NCBI RefSeq assembly: GCF_029542085.1
Contig: NZ_CP107036.1
Span: forward strand, 620,001 to 684,000
From: Sphingobacterium sp. ML3W
GTDB lineage: Bacteria; Bacteroidota; Bacteroidia; Sphingobacteriales; Sphingobacteriaceae
Direction of reading: 5' to 3'
Length of the DNA stretch: 64,000 nucleotides
Positions 18,833 through 28,050 of the stretch are shown piece after piece. Position numbers and translations under genes: made by a program. Under the pieces are notes generated by a model, which was not told the DNA's origin, did not search any database, and worked only from the letters and a program-made list of their open reading frames with translations. Position 1 is the first letter of the stretch. Each line of letters begins with the position of its first letter.

Positions 18833-19630
18833 ATGTTAGCACTGGAAAATTATAAAATACTGCTGCTTGTACTATTTGCATCGCAATCTTGTGGGAATAA
18901 TGGCCAGAAAACAGGCGGCGACACATCTCATCTGGTTGATCATCATGCTGAAATCATAACATATAAAAGCGATTCTACCAATGAATTGGTGCTGAACTTC
19001 AGGGATCATAGTTATTTTTATAAGGAAACAAACCTTCCCCTGAAAGCGGGGGAGGATGTGGGCTATGAGAATCAATCTAGAGGGTCCTTTGTAATTAAAA
19101 ATGATACCCTGACTTTTTTCTCTCAGATGCCATCGCAGATCGATGTTAAAACAGATTGGTCTACGAGTACGGAATTTCTCCCCTTATATCAAACCAATGA
19201 GGAACTTGATAGCAATAGCGTGAAAATATATGTTGACAATATTACCGAACCACAATATTATCGGGCATTTGAATTAGCGAATGGAAGAGTTGAAAAATTG
19301 GCGGTGAAAGCCTGTGTAACAGATGGAGACTTTGGTTGGATAAAAACGGAAAACGACCAGATTCCATTGTACCAATATTTAATTATTGAAAAACCTAAAA
19401 GCAATAAGCTTTTAATCATAGACAGCATGAATACAGCGCACAGTTATTATTTTGACTTTGATCATATTCCTTTTCGTTCATTCCACTTTTTTACAAGAGC
19501 TTATTGGAGTTATTACGATTTTACAGGACTGACATTTGTGCTTGCGGACAACAGACTCAAATTAACAGAAAATAATAGGTTAGGACGTTATCTGCATTCT
19601 AATATTAATCTGACCTTCTTAAAACAATGA
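18833..19630 (+). CDS. Hypothetical lipoprotein
   Basis: 265 residues from ATG 18833; a TTG three codons earlier is possible. The signal peptide ends LFASQSCGNN. The mature protein is rich in aromatic and acidic residues (YYRAFELANGRVEKLAVKAC, HSYYFDFDHIPFRSFHFFT). No domain is recognised. It follows the preceding lipoprotein gene by 70 bp in the same direction and may be co-transcribed. Confidence 0.72.
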   Translation: MLALENYKILLLVLFASQSCGNNGQKTGGDTSHLVDHHAEIITYKSDSTNELVLNFRDHSYFYKETNLPLKAGEDVGYENQSRGSFVIKNDTLTFFSQMPSQIDVKTDWSTSTEFLPLYQTNEELDSNSVKIYVDNITEPQYYRAFELANGRVEKLAVKACVTDGDFGWIKTENDQIPLYQYLIIEKPKSNKLLIIDSMNTAHSYYFDFDHIPFRSFHFFTRAYWSYYDFTGLTFVLADNRLKLTENNRLGRYLHSNINLTFLKQ

Positions 19631-19717
19631 AGTATTACAGCTGTTAAGAACATTAATTCTTCTTTAAGCATGGGTTAATGATATAAATAATACGGATAAA
19701 AAAGGTAGATTTAAGCT

Positions 19718-20518
19718 ATGAATAAAGAACAGCATTATTTGGATATAAACAGAGCGTCCTGGAATAGTAGAACGGATTCACATCTCAAGTCGGAATTTTA
19801 TGATCTCCCGGGTTTTCTTCAGGGGAGAAGTTCTTTGAATGAGATTGAGCTAGATCTGCTCGATGATATTCAGGGGAAAACAATATTACATTTGCAATGT
19901 CATTTTGGTCAAGACACAATTTCACTGAGCCGGCTCGGTGCTGAAGTAACTGGGGTCGACTTGTCCGATAAGGCTATTGAAAGTGCACGGAAAATTGCTG
20001 AACAGACAAATGCCGATGTTCGTTTTATCTGTTGTGATCTATACGATCTGCCGAATCATTTGGATCAGCAATTTGACTATGTTTTTACGAGTTATGGTAC
20101 AATCGGCTGGTTGCCTGATTTAGATAAATGGGCAAAGGTTATTTCCAGATTTTTGAAGCCCAATGGGAGATTTGTGTTTGTTGAGTTCCATCCTGTCGTT
20201 TGGATGTTTGATGATAATTTTGAAAAAATAGGTTATCGATATTTTAATTCAGGTGCTATTATTGAAACGGAAACCGGAACCTATGCGGATAAAAATGCGG
20301 CTATTACACAGGAATATGTCATGTGGAATCATGGTATAAGTGAAGTGGTCAATAGTCTGATAAAAAATGGACTCCAAATCGCACAACTTGATGAATTTGA
20401 TTATTCCCCCTATAATTGCTTTAACGGGACGATTGAATTTGAAAAGAATAAATATCGGATTGAACTACTTGAGGACAAAATTCCAATGGTCTATGCGATA
20501 GTGGCCATAAAGAAATAA
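19718..20518 (+). CDS. Class I SAM-dependent methyltransferase
   Basis: 266 residues. The opening YLDINRASWNSRTDSHLKSEFYD is typical of a subgroup annotated as class I methyltransferases. Motif I is KTILHLQCHFGQDTISLSRL, with the unusual C-H-F-G-Q form. The acidic VTGVDLSDKAI and motif IV-like FDYVFTSYGTIGWLPDL follow. The substrate is unknown. A fragment of a dapB-like gene lies immediately downstream. Confidence 0.9.
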   Translation: MNKEQHYLDINRASWNSRTDSHLKSEFYDLPGFLQGRSSLNEIELDLLDDIQGKTILHLQCHFGQDTISLSRLGAEVTGVDLSDKAIESARKIAEQTNADVRFICCDLYDLPNHLDQQFDYVFTSYGTIGWLPDLDKWAKVISRFLKPNGRFVFVEFHPVVWMFDDNFEKIGYRYFNSGAIIETETGTYADKNAAITQEYVMWNHGISEVVNSLIKNGLQIAQLDEFDYSPYNCFNGTIEFEKNKYRIELLEDKIPMVYAIVAIKK

Positions 20519-20555
20519 CATCTGAGCGTTGGACGATCAAAAAAAGGAACTATGA

Positions 20556-20771
20556 TCAAGCATAAATGGTATACAGGTGCATTCTGTGCGTTTACCGGGA
20601 CATATTCTTGGTGTCGAGGCGATATTTGGTGAAAAGGACGAAACGTTAATCCTTCGTCACGATGCAGGCAATGGCGCAGAACCGTACATAAAAGGGATTT
20701 TGATGGCTGTAAATAAATTGTCGACCTTTGAGGGCTTGAAGCGCGGATTGGATACTGTAATGGATATATAG
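20556..20771 (+). pseudogene. dapB: C-terminal remnant of a dihydrodipicolinate reductase (DapB)-like gene
   Basis: An open frame of about 72 codons from 20556, preceded by an in-frame TGA (20553-20555). It encodes VHSVRLPGHILGVEAIFGEK, then ETLILRHDAGNGAEPYIKG and ILMAVNKL. This matches the C-terminal domain of DapB ('h.vRlpG..g.hev.Fg.e.E.l.irH.a.dR..F..Gal.A'). The Rossmann domain and the catalytic KKXXSGT loop are absent. The only in-frame start would be a GTG at 20577. It is a truncated leftover; the functional lysine-pathway gene must lie elsewhere. Confidence 0.7.
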
Positions 20772-21005
20772 AAGCGAAGATGTCGAATAATCGGGGTTAA
20801 AAAATTAGATTATTTTCTACTAAAATAATTAGTATAATACTGTTTTTTATTTTTATATTTACATACTTATTTAGCATGTGAACACTTATTCGTAAGCCTA
20901 TTTTGGATATTTAGGAGAGGTGTATGGATGCTCCAATGTGGTTAAGAGCTATAGATAGGCTGACCATACGGTTTGAGAGATTAGACTAAATTTGAGTTAG
21001 ATGCC

Positions 21006-21263
21006 ATGGAAGATACGATTGGACAGTTAAATACAGCATATAAAGGACAGATTTTCCGCATTACATATCAGGAAAGAGATTTTCAGATTCAATTGTTGAA
21101 AAAGTGTCCGACAAAAGAAGAAACAGAATTGGATATTCTGTTAGATGGTCTATTGCAGACTTTGGTTAAGAACAAAGAGAGATGGTCTTTTCAACAGCAT
21201 GAATTGGATCAGGATCTTGCAAATCATATCTGGCGGGCCATCTCTCTCCGGTATAGACTTTGA
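21006..21263 (+). CDS. Hypothetical small protein
   Basis: 85 residues, hydrophilic. A strand-rich N-terminal half (YKGQIFRITYQERDFQIQLL) is followed by a helical half (TELDILLDGLLQTLVKN, LDQDLANHIWRAISLR). No family is recognised. It is preceded by about 235 bp of gene-free sequence. Confidence 0.5.
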   Translation: MEDTIGQLNTAYKGQIFRITYQERDFQIQLLKKCPTKEETELDILLDGLLQTLVKNKERWSFQQHELDQDLANHIWRAISLRYRL

Positions 21264-21291
21264 TAAGAATCAAAGTCTCCCAGTTACTTAT

Positions 21292-21828
21292 TTAATTTAC
21301 GCCAGGTCCAATAAGTTCAGTGGTGAGGCCTAAAAATCTCAGTAGATTTTTACTGTCAAAAATTAAAGTAGCATAATGTTTTCCCTTTTTAAAGGTAAGT
21401 TTTGAACCACCTGGAAAGGTACTTCCTTCCTCCATTTTTTGCGTTTTGGCTGCATATTTACTGAATTTAGCTGCACTTTCCTTAAGCGTGGTTTTGTTCA
21501 TCACAAGATTAAAAGGCAAGCCCTCGACAACAAGCACTTGATCTTCTGGGACATCAAAAAAGATTTCATTGATGGTATTATTTTTTCCAAGACTGGTATA
21601 GAGTTCCAGACCGGAATTGGTCAACCATTTGGCATATTTTTCTTCATTGGCATCTTCATAGTAGACCGTTTTCGCATTTAAAGCTGCTTCGATCTTTTGC
21701 ACTGTCTGTGGGAAAATAAATTCTGAATCCTTGTTTAGGAGCGATTTTATTCCTGCATGGTTTTGCGAGAAAACGCTCATGGTCAATAGCAGGAAGAACA
21801 TATTCAATGTTAGTGTTTTTATCATCAT
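21292..21828 (-). CDS. Secreted hypothetical protein
   Basis: 178 residues from the ATG pair at 21823-21828. The signal peptide ends SVFSQ. The mature part has a short helical start (GIKSLLNKDSEFIF), then alternating strands (KTVYYEDANEEKYAKWL, INEIFFDVPEDQVLVVEGLP, KLTFKKGKHYATLIFD). No family is recognised. A periplasmic or outer-membrane location is likely. Confidence 0.7.
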   Translation of the reverse strand: MMIKTLTLNMFFLLLTMSVFSQNHAGIKSLLNKDSEFIFPQTVQKIEAALNAKTVYYEDANEEKYAKWLTNSGLELYTSLGKNNTINEIFFDVPEDQVLVVEGLPFNLVMNKTTLKESAAKFSKYAAKTQKMEEGSTFPGGSKLTFKKGKHYATLIFDSKNLLRFLGLTTELIGPGVN

Positions 21829-21889
21829 AGTGATCAAATTTAAGTTCTGGAAAATACAATAATTAAAGATATTAAAAAATTAATCAAAT

Positions 21890-22750
21890 TCATTTCGTCT
21901 TTATGGCATTGAGATATATCCTGATATCCTGTTCGAGTTTTATAGGGTATGTATAGCCCAATTTATTCGCTAGTTCCCTGCCAATTTCTGCGACAAGATC
22001 GGCCATTGCGAATAGCGCCGTCCAATTTTCATTGCTATCACCGGCTGAAAAAGTCCGCATTATTTTTCCCCAGGTTTGCTCGGTCAGGTATTTTTTAAAT
22101 AGGCGTCCATGTTTATTGGTTGTGATATTCCAATCATGCTGGCTAGCGATATACCACTCAATCAGCGGTACCAGATAATCGGTACGTATATTGTTTTCGG
22201 ACATAAATTTTGCATAAAAAATATCCTCTCTTACGAGACACTTGGCGACATAAGTACAGTCCCACCAAAAATCATTGAGTAGCTGTGTGAATTTTTGCTC
22301 GGTAGGTTTTTTTATGATTGACACCCGATAGGAGGGTTTTTGGATCGCTTTCGTTATGCCCTCTTTGTCAAGGAGTACTTGATAACCAATATCCCAATCT
22401 TCACATAACGGGCTTTGACGCACCTCTTCCAAAAAATTAGGCTTACTATATAACTTAAAATCAACTTTTATGTGATCTGTATATAAAACCATTTTCATGG
22501 CATGTTTGCTATCAAAGTGGCTTTCATCCTCTTCAATCATGGCGATAGGAGTGCCAAAGTTATTTAGCCAATTCTTATCGGCGACATACGTGGTATTGTC
22601 ATCAAATACAAGTTCGATGTCTAAATCACTTAATTCATCAACTGGTGCCAGTGGATTTACTAAGGAGCTCGTTAGGAGAACTGCCCGAATATCCGTATTG
22701 TTTTTTGCCCAATCCATAATCTGCTGTAATTTTTCTGCTCGAGTTTGCAT
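21890..22750 (-). CDS. Aminoglycoside 6-adenylyltransferase-like protein (ANT(6)/AadS type)
   Basis: 286 residues, the normal length. The nucleotidyltransferase core has LLTSSLVNP and the metal-binding pair in ELSDLDIELVF, with a further acidic residue in DHIKVDFKLY. The C-terminal four-helix part contains NDFWWDCTYVAKCLVREDIFYAK and the segment LVPLIEWYIASQHDW, both typical of streptomycin adenylyltransferases (PF04439). Such enzymes transfer AMP to the 6-hydroxyl of streptomycin. Chromosomal homologues in Bacteroidota may have other substrates, so resistance is only inferred. Confidence 0.88.
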   Translation of the reverse strand: MQTRAEKLQQIMDWAKNNTDIRAVLLTSSLVNPLAPVDELSDLDIELVFDDNTTYVADKNWLNNFGTPIAMIEEDESHFDSKHAMKMVLYTDHIKVDFKLYSKPNFLEEVRQSPLCEDWDIGYQVLLDKEGITKAIQKPSYRVSIIKKPTEQKFTQLLNDFWWDCTYVAKCLVREDIFYAKFMSENNIRTDYLVPLIEWYIASQHDWNITTNKHGRLFKKYLTEQTWGKIMRTFSAGDSNENWTALFAMADLVAEIGRELANKLGYTYPIKLEQDIRIYLNAIKTK

Positions 22751-22897
22751 ATTTTTAGTTTATTTATGGAGAATAATCCCGTTCATCTCTAAAGAAGGAC
22801 GACTTACGGCCGTTGGCTTCGCAAAGGTGTCGGAACAAGTTTATTTTCTAGTGATCTTAAAATATTAGGATCTGCCTTGCGGAAAACGACAGCCAAT

Positions 22898-23356
22898 TTA
22901 AAAACCGAAGAGTCCGCTAAAGATAATAATACAATAAATTCCCATCGCCAAGAGCAGATTGATGCACAGCGCTGCATATTTCTTCTTCGCTAATAGCCAA
23001 ATTGATTCTATTACTGTATAAATGAGGAGCGGAATTCCAAAACCGAGCATTTCGAAATAAAATAAATAGCCAGCACCCAAGCGATCATTTTCTTTATGCA
23101 TATACCATTGAGAAATAATGATAATAAGGCCAATTAGTATTAAGATACCCAATCTTATTAAGAGATGTCTTTTTAATTGTTTATCTCTCAAAATAGGTGC
23201 ACGAATGAAGAAGACCGTTCCTGCAAAGTAAGCTATGATGAATATAATCCCTATAAGCTGTCGGAATGTATAAGATATATTAAACCAACCATTTGTATAG
23301 AGTGACCCTATAATTAGTGTTGATAAAAGAAAATAGCCTATCGTTTTATAGTTCAT
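22898..23356 (-). CDS. Hypothetical four-helix membrane protein
   Basis: 152 residues from ATG 23356. A GTG at 23419 would add 21 hydrophilic residues and cannot be excluded. Four hydrophobic segments are visible (YFLLSTLIIGSLY, LIGIIFIIAYFAGTVFFI, LGILILIGLIIIIS, and the last two segments near the C-terminus). No family is recognised. Confidence 0.6.
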   Translation of the reverse strand: MNYKTIGYFLLSTLIIGSLYTNGWFNISYTFRQLIGIIFIIAYFAGTVFFIRAPILRDKQLKRHLLIRLGILILIGLIIIISQWYMHKENDRLGAGYLFYFEMLGFGIPLLIYTVIESIWLLAKKKYAALCINLLLAMGIYCIIIFSGLFGF

Positions 23357-23583
23357 GTGGTAAAATAAACGTTTTGCCCATACCGGATGACGCAAGCCTT
23401 TTTGTTGGAAAGAATTCACTTTCTAATAGCAATTTAGGTATAAATCACAATTATAGCAAAAATAGAGATTGAAGATTAATGCGCCAAAAAATGTATGGAG
23501 ATATTAGTCCTTGAAATAAAAATTGTAAACGATTACTAATGACAGTATTATTTAATAGGACTGGTTGTTTTATTGCTTTAATT

Positions 23584-23616
23584 TGCATTTTTTGCAATAT
23601 TATGCAATAATATGCT
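23584..23616. promoter_or_regulatory. TGCA repeats spaced about 10 bp upstream of the MFS gene
   Basis: TGCA(ATA) recurs at 23584, 23593, 23603 and (as TGCT) 23613, once per helical turn, about 90-120 bp before the start of the MFS gene. The same TTGCAA-type word recurs at the DeoR promoter. Confidence 0.5.
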
Positions 23617-23701
23617 TCTATTTTGATTTATTATTGATAGTTTTGTACGACTAAGCCTAGACAAGTCTATCGCTATACTATTTTAGTTTATCTCAAATTA
23701 T

Positions 23702-24901
23702 ATGGAAATTAAATCATTACCCATTCGTCCGGATACAGCGAGAAATGCTGTCAGGTTTATCTTTTTTGTGTGTGGGTTGGGACTCGCCAGTTGGGCACCT
23801 GTCGTTCCTTATGTTAAGCAACGGCTTGGAATAGATGATGGTGTATTGGGACTTTTGATGCTTCTTATCGGCGGCGGAGCTCTTTTTATTATGCCATTTT
23901 CGACCATCCTTCTGAATAAATTTGGAACAAGAAAAATTATCTTTCTTTCGGGTATCACGCTCGCATTGATACTGCCGATGTTGTTAATTGCTAATTCGAT
24001 CATAACAATGGGGATTACACTATTCTTTTTTGGTATGTGTATGGGAGGAATAGAAGTTTCCGCAAATGCGCACTCAATCCTTATCCAGAAACTCTTTGAT
24101 CGGCCGATCTTATCCGGTCTGCACGGTATCTTTAGTGTGGGAGGATTAACGGGGTCGCTCGGATTAGGACTGTTGATAAAGTTAGGGTTTCAGGCTACCT
24201 ATGCCATGTTGTTGATCTCCTTACTGATCGTTGTAATTATGTTCGTCATGTATCGTAGGTTGTATGCGCATGATGATGAAATACGCATTAATAGTCATCA
24301 TGATGACAAGAAAATGGCTGCAGGTCAGTCCAAATGGGCTGGTTGGTTCAATTTGCATGTTTTATTTCTGGGCATGCTCTGTTTCTGTGCTTATCTCTCC
24401 GAAGGTTCAATGTTGGATTGGAGTGCGGTATTTTTGCATGAGGAAAAAAATGCACCGCTTGAAATTGCGGGGATAGGGTATGCTGCCTTTTCCATCGCCA
24501 TGGCAACAATGCGACTTTTTGGCGATGTACTTGTTGTCCGGTTAGATCATCGGGTTGTTGTGGTCGGAGGGGGACTCTTAGCGGTATTCGGTTTGCTGGT
24601 AGCTGTTTTATCACCTTCTTATTGGGGTGCATTAGCCGGATTTATCCTATTGGGCTTTGGTGCCGCTAATATTGTTCCGATTTTATTTAGTCATGCCGGA
24701 AATTTAAAAGGAGTGGGAGCATCAGCAAGTATTCCGGTTATGTCAACATTGGGTCACTCGGGACAGTTGTTGGGCCCCGCCTTGTTGGGTGGAGTTGCCC
24801 AATTTTATGGAATTTCAGTCTCGCTTATCGTCGTTGCTTTTCTTATGCTTTCACTTTCCGTGTCTTATTGGACTTATTGGAAATTCCAGGCTAGAAAATA
24901 A
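23702..24901 (+). CDS. MFS transporter (YbjJ/fucose-permease-like)
   Basis: 399 residues with about 12 membrane segments. The N-terminus has LASWAPVVPYVKQRLGIDDG, then the loop motif NKFGTRKII and the segment GMCMGGIEVSANAHS, as in the YbjJ and FucP side of the major facilitator superfamily. It may import a sugar or export a metabolite. The promoter region shares a repeat motif with the DeoR regulator at 25620, which suggests a common regulon. Confidence 0.88.
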   Translation: MEIKSLPIRPDTARNAVRFIFFVCGLGLASWAPVVPYVKQRLGIDDGVLGLLMLLIGGGALFIMPFSTILLNKFGTRKIIFLSGITLALILPMLLIANSIITMGITLFFFGMCMGGIEVSANAHSILIQKLFDRPILSGLHGIFSVGGLTGSLGLGLLIKLGFQATYAMLLISLLIVVIMFVMYRRLYAHDDEIRINSHHDDKKMAAGQSKWAGWFNLHVLFLGMLCFCAYLSEGSMLDWSAVFLHEEKNAPLEIAGIGYAAFSIAMATMRLFGDVLVVRLDHRVVVVGGGLLAVFGLLVAVLSPSYWGALAGFILLGFGAANIVPILFSHAGNLKGVGASASIPVMSTLGHSGQLLGPALLGGVAQFYGISVSLIVVAFLMLSLSVSYWTYWKFQARK

Positions 24902-24957
24902 ATTCTTGCAAACTATAGCTGGGCAATTACCTCTTGTGATTGGCCAGCTATAAATAC

Positions 24958-25509
24958 TCAGTTGAACGTTTTATTTTGCAGGTCAGCAACAAAAAAACGA
25001 TGGGCATCAGTCCAGTTCTTCAACCGTTCAAATCGGTGCTCATTGACATTGTGAAATGTATTAAACATAAGCCCTTTTCCAGAAAAACTGTCTAGATTCT
25101 TTAGATGATCGTCAATAAGAAAATCGGTGTCGATAATACCTTTATTCCCACAGAATACGATGTTCTTCCACGAGATAAATGGAAAATATTCCTGTAGCCA
25201 TTCCCGTTTCTCTAAAAGACTATTGGGAAATTCCATTGCGGCAGATACAACAAAAATCTCATAATAGTTTTGTAATTCCTTCACCACGTCTTGTGCATCT
25301 TGTGCAACAGGAATACTGCGGAAAAAACCTGGTGTATGCAAATACCGTAAGACTGCCGTCTGATCAGGTAAACAATCCGCTTCTTTCAGCCCTACGATAT
25401 CGTTTTCATTTATCCGTATACCCGTTTCTTCAAAATAATGTGAAAGATAGTGCCGTTGGATGTCTGCAAGTACACCGTCCATATCAATGGAAATTGTCTT
25501 TTTTATCAT
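24958..25509 (-). CDS. 5'(3')-deoxyribonucleotidase-like HAD phosphatase
   Basis: 183 residues from ATG 25509. The HAD motif I is ISIDMDGVLAD, motif II lies in IFVVSAAMEFPNSL, and motif III/IV in TDFLIDDHLKNL. Length and the 'tpGff..i' cap segment HTPGFFRSIPVA match the NT5C family. It should dephosphorylate deoxyribonucleoside monophosphates or a related small phosphate. It is divergent from the DeoR regulator and convergent with the MFS gene. Confidence 0.88.
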   Translation of the reverse strand: MIKKTISIDMDGVLADIQRHYLSHYFEETGIRINENDIVGLKEADCLPDQTAVLRYLHTPGFFRSIPVAQDAQDVVKELQNYYEIFVVSAAMEFPNSLLEKREWLQEYFPFISWKNIVFCGNKGIIDTDFLIDDHLKNLDSFSGKGLMFNTFHNVNEHRFERLKNWTDAHRFFVADLQNKTFN

Positions 25510-25527
25510 AAGTTTTATCTTTATTAT

Positions 25528-25585
25528 TGCACAAATGTAATTATATAATTGCAAAATATTGCAATTATAGCAAATTTTTGCAATT
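25528..25585. promoter_or_regulatory. TTGCAA repeats with an 11-bp-arm palindrome between nucleotidase and DeoR genes
   Basis: TATAATTGCAA (25544-25554), AATA, and TTGCAATTATA (25559-25569) form a perfect inverted repeat. Further TTGCA words lie at 25527 and 25578. TGCA positions 25550, 25560 and 25579 are 10 and 19 bp apart. A -7-like TATATTTG (25607-25614) ends only six bases before ATG 25620. Confidence 0.6.
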
Positions 25586-25619
25586 CATTTTATTCTGGTA
25601 AATCTATATATTTGTTCCT

Positions 25620-26366
25620 ATGCTAAAGTACGATCGTCTGCAAACCATTTTAGATATCACCAATAGGGAGGGCTCGGTTTCATTTCAAACCTTGAGCAAA
25701 AAGCTTTCGGTATCCGAAGATACCATACGGAGAGATATCAAGGAATTGAATGATCGGGATCTTCTCCGCGCAGTACGGGGGGGAGCTCACAGCATTGTGC
25801 AAAAAAAATATCATTATCGTGATCGCGAGAAAGCAGGGTTGGAACAGAAAAAGATTATTGCACAAAAAGCTTTATCATTAATAAAAGATGATCAGGTACT
25901 TTTTTTCGATGGGGGTACATCTATCCTGGAGCTGACTAAAATTTTACCAAAGGATCTTAAAGTCACTATCATTACGAATAGTTTTCCTGTCGCGAGTGTG
26001 ATCGAAGACCATCCTTTGATCGATATCATATTTTTGGGAGGCCGACTTTATAAGTCCGCCTTTACCACTTTTGGCAATACTACGTTGGAAAGCATTGCCA
26101 ATTTTAAAGCTGATTTATACTTTTTGGGCGTTTGTTCAATTACTCCTGAAAATTTGTCCTGTAATTATCAGGAAGATGCTGAAACGAAACGTGCAATGAT
26201 GAAACAGAGTGTTCGCATCGTTGGATTGTGTACTTCCGATAAATTTGATACGGAGTCAAGCTTTATCATTGATAAAACTAAAAAGCTTGATATCATTGTG
26301 ACAGAACATGAATCAACGAGCCCTCAGATGCGTAAATATATCGCTCAGGGGATCGAGCTGCTTTAG
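25620..26366 (+). CDS. DeoR-family transcriptional regulator
   Basis: 248 residues. The N-terminal helix-turn-helix is canonical: RLQTILDITNREGSVSFQTL, SVSEDTIRRDIKELN and LLRAVRGGA. The C-terminal DeoRC sensor domain contains LFFDGGTSILELTKILP and ITNSFPVASVI, the sugar-phosphate-binding loops. It would bind direct repeats in promoters and release on binding a phosphorylated metabolite. The start is very close to the putative -7 element, so the mRNA may be nearly leaderless. Confidence 0.93.
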   Translation: MLKYDRLQTILDITNREGSVSFQTLSKKLSVSEDTIRRDIKELNDRDLLRAVRGGAHSIVQKKYHYRDREKAGLEQKKIIAQKALSLIKDDQVLFFDGGTSILELTKILPKDLKVTIITNSFPVASVIEDHPLIDIIFLGGRLYKSAFTTFGNTTLESIANFKADLYFLGVCSITPENLSCNYQEDAETKRAMMKQSVRIVGLCTSDKFDTESSFIIDKTKKLDIIVTEHESTSPQMRKYIAQGIELL

Positions 26367-26368
26367 AC

Positions 26369-26407
26369 AAACAATGATGTCGCAGTTTTTTTGCTACATC
26401 ATTGTTT
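26369..26407. terminator. Terminator between DeoR and YceI genes
   Basis: Twelve-base arms AAACAATGATGT (26369-26380) and the complement at 26396-26407, with a T-rich loop of 15 nt. It lies between convergent genes. Confidence 0.75.
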
Positions 26408-26417
26408 GTTATCATAG

Positions 26418-26984
26418 CTATTTTGCGGCTTTGATCTGAATGTCCAATGTAAATTCGTCCTCAATCGCCCGATTCCCGAGGTCAGAGAAAAAGCTGGCCG
26501 AACGATATTGGATATCAAATTCCAATCGATTTACCTTTACACCTAATGCTTCGGCCGAAAGTCCGTCAGTGGTGCTGGTTACCTTTGCGGGAAAAGATAT
26601 CGTTTTCGTTTTGTTTTTAATGGTAAGATTCCCTGTGATTACTGGAGTAGCCTTGCTGTTATCCACTTTGCTGATAATGAATTTTGCTGTTGGATACTTC
26701 GGTACATCAAAGAAATCTTCATTTTTAAGATGGCCAGTTAGTTTTGGCGCATCAGTACATGCCATCGAATTCATATCAATGGTAAATCCACCACCGGTAA
26801 TTTTACCTTTATCTGTTTGGATCGTTCCGTCTTTCAAGGCAATGGTACCAACATGACCACCGACGACTTTCTTCGCATCCCATTTGATTATTGATGATTG
26901 TGTACTGACTTTATAGGTTGTTTTTTGCGCAAAAGCAAAGGAAGTACTGCAAATAATAGCAATGAATAATAAGGTTCTTTTCAT
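26418..26984 (-). CDS. YceI-family periplasmic lipid-binding protein
   Basis: 188 residues with signal peptide MKRTLLFIAIICSTSFAFAQ. The lipocalin-like beta-barrel shows the YceI landmarks: SIIKWDAKKVVGGHVGTIAL, GGGFTIDMNSMACTD, LKNEDFFDVPKYPTAKF, and the final EDEFTLDIQIKA. Family members bind polyisoprenoids in the periplasm. It is a single-gene unit. Confidence 0.95.
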   Translation of the reverse strand: MKRTLLFIAIICSTSFAFAQKTTYKVSTQSSIIKWDAKKVVGGHVGTIALKDGTIQTDKGKITGGGFTIDMNSMACTDAPKLTGHLKNEDFFDVPKYPTAKFIISKVDNSKATPVITGNLTIKNKTKTISFPAKVTSTTDGLSAEALGVKVNRLEFDIQYRSASFFSDLGNRAIEDEFTLDIQIKAAK

Positions 26985-27203
26985 AGAGATGATTTGTTTA
27001 AAATCAAATATACAAGAAAGTAGGCATATTCAAATGAGTAAGGTAATGATTATATAAACGATAGTTTTAAATCAATGATTGTAACCATTCCTGAAAAAAA
27101 TGGGTAGATTTTTATGACATGATTTATCGCGTAAAACTAGGAAATATTAGCTCCTAACCCGTATAAAGTTGGCTAGGAGGGGAGCTTATCCATTGTAGGA
27201 ATA

Positions 27204-27773
27204 TTATCTTTTAAGCGGTCCAATATATTTATAGCTATTGATGAATATGCCAGTCGGGGTTATCTTTGAGTCGAGGAAGACAAGTTCCTGGGCGTACACC
27301 TTATCTGAGAGTAGGCGCTTGCCATGTCCCAGCAAAACTGGGTAGGTAATGAGTACCACTTCGTCGACGAGACCCTGCTCAAGTAATAGCGAGGTCAGTG
27401 TAGAGCTACCTACAACAATCAGATCGGGACCATCCATTGACTTGAGGGCATGAATCGCGGCGAGAATGTCTTCTTCCAAATTTTTTACTGGCCCCCAGGT
27501 TAGACTGTCGGGACGGTGTGTTGCGACATATTTTGTTGCAGCATTTATGGCATTGGCCATAGGGAAATCTCCCGCATTGGGCCAGAAGCCACTAAAGATA
27601 TCATAAGTCTGACGACCTAAAAGAAGGTCGAAGTCTGAGCCATATGCCTGAAAGAGCATTTCCGCTCCTGCGGGACTTCTATAGGCAGTTGTCCATGCGC
27701 CATAGGCGTAATCTCCATCGTGTTCGATGATGCCATCAAGGGAGATGTGTTCGAAAATTCTGATCTTTCTCAT
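27204..27773 (-). CDS. Dihydrofolate-reductase-fold protein (RibD C-terminal type)
   Basis: 189 residues. It opens with IRIFEHISLDGIIEHDGDYA and has LLGRQTYDIFSGFWP, KYVATHRPDSLTWGPVKN, and the NADPH-binding GPDLIVVGSSTLTSLLLEQG. These match the RibD_C/DHFR family of small NADPH reductases. The substrate is unknown. It is divergent from the Arr-type gene. Confidence 0.93.
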   Translation of the reverse strand: MRKIRIFEHISLDGIIEHDGDYAYGAWTTAYRSPAGAEMLFQAYGSDFDLLLGRQTYDIFSGFWPNAGDFPMANAINAATKYVATHRPDSLTWGPVKNLEEDILAAIHALKSMDGPDLIVVGSSTLTSLLLEQGLVDEVVLITYPVLLGHGKRLLSDKVYAQELVFLDSKITPTGIFINSYKYIGPLKR

Positions 27774-28050
27774 TGTTTCAAGTGTTTGATTATCAATTCA
27801 AATTTAGCGAAGTTTAGAAGCACGGATGAGGTGCAATTGCGACAATATAAGGGGGTAAAACCTTTAGGTCAATCTGTTGTTTTTAGGAATAATTACGAAT
27901 TGTACGAAGGTCGATGCAATAGGATTTACGAACAACATACGGAAATGTATAAAAATATGTAGAACTTTAATCCTGCAGATACCGGTGCATGTGGATTTTA
28001 AATCTCCCTGTGCCAAGGGTACATTCGGCGATGTAAAAAAAGATACGCAT

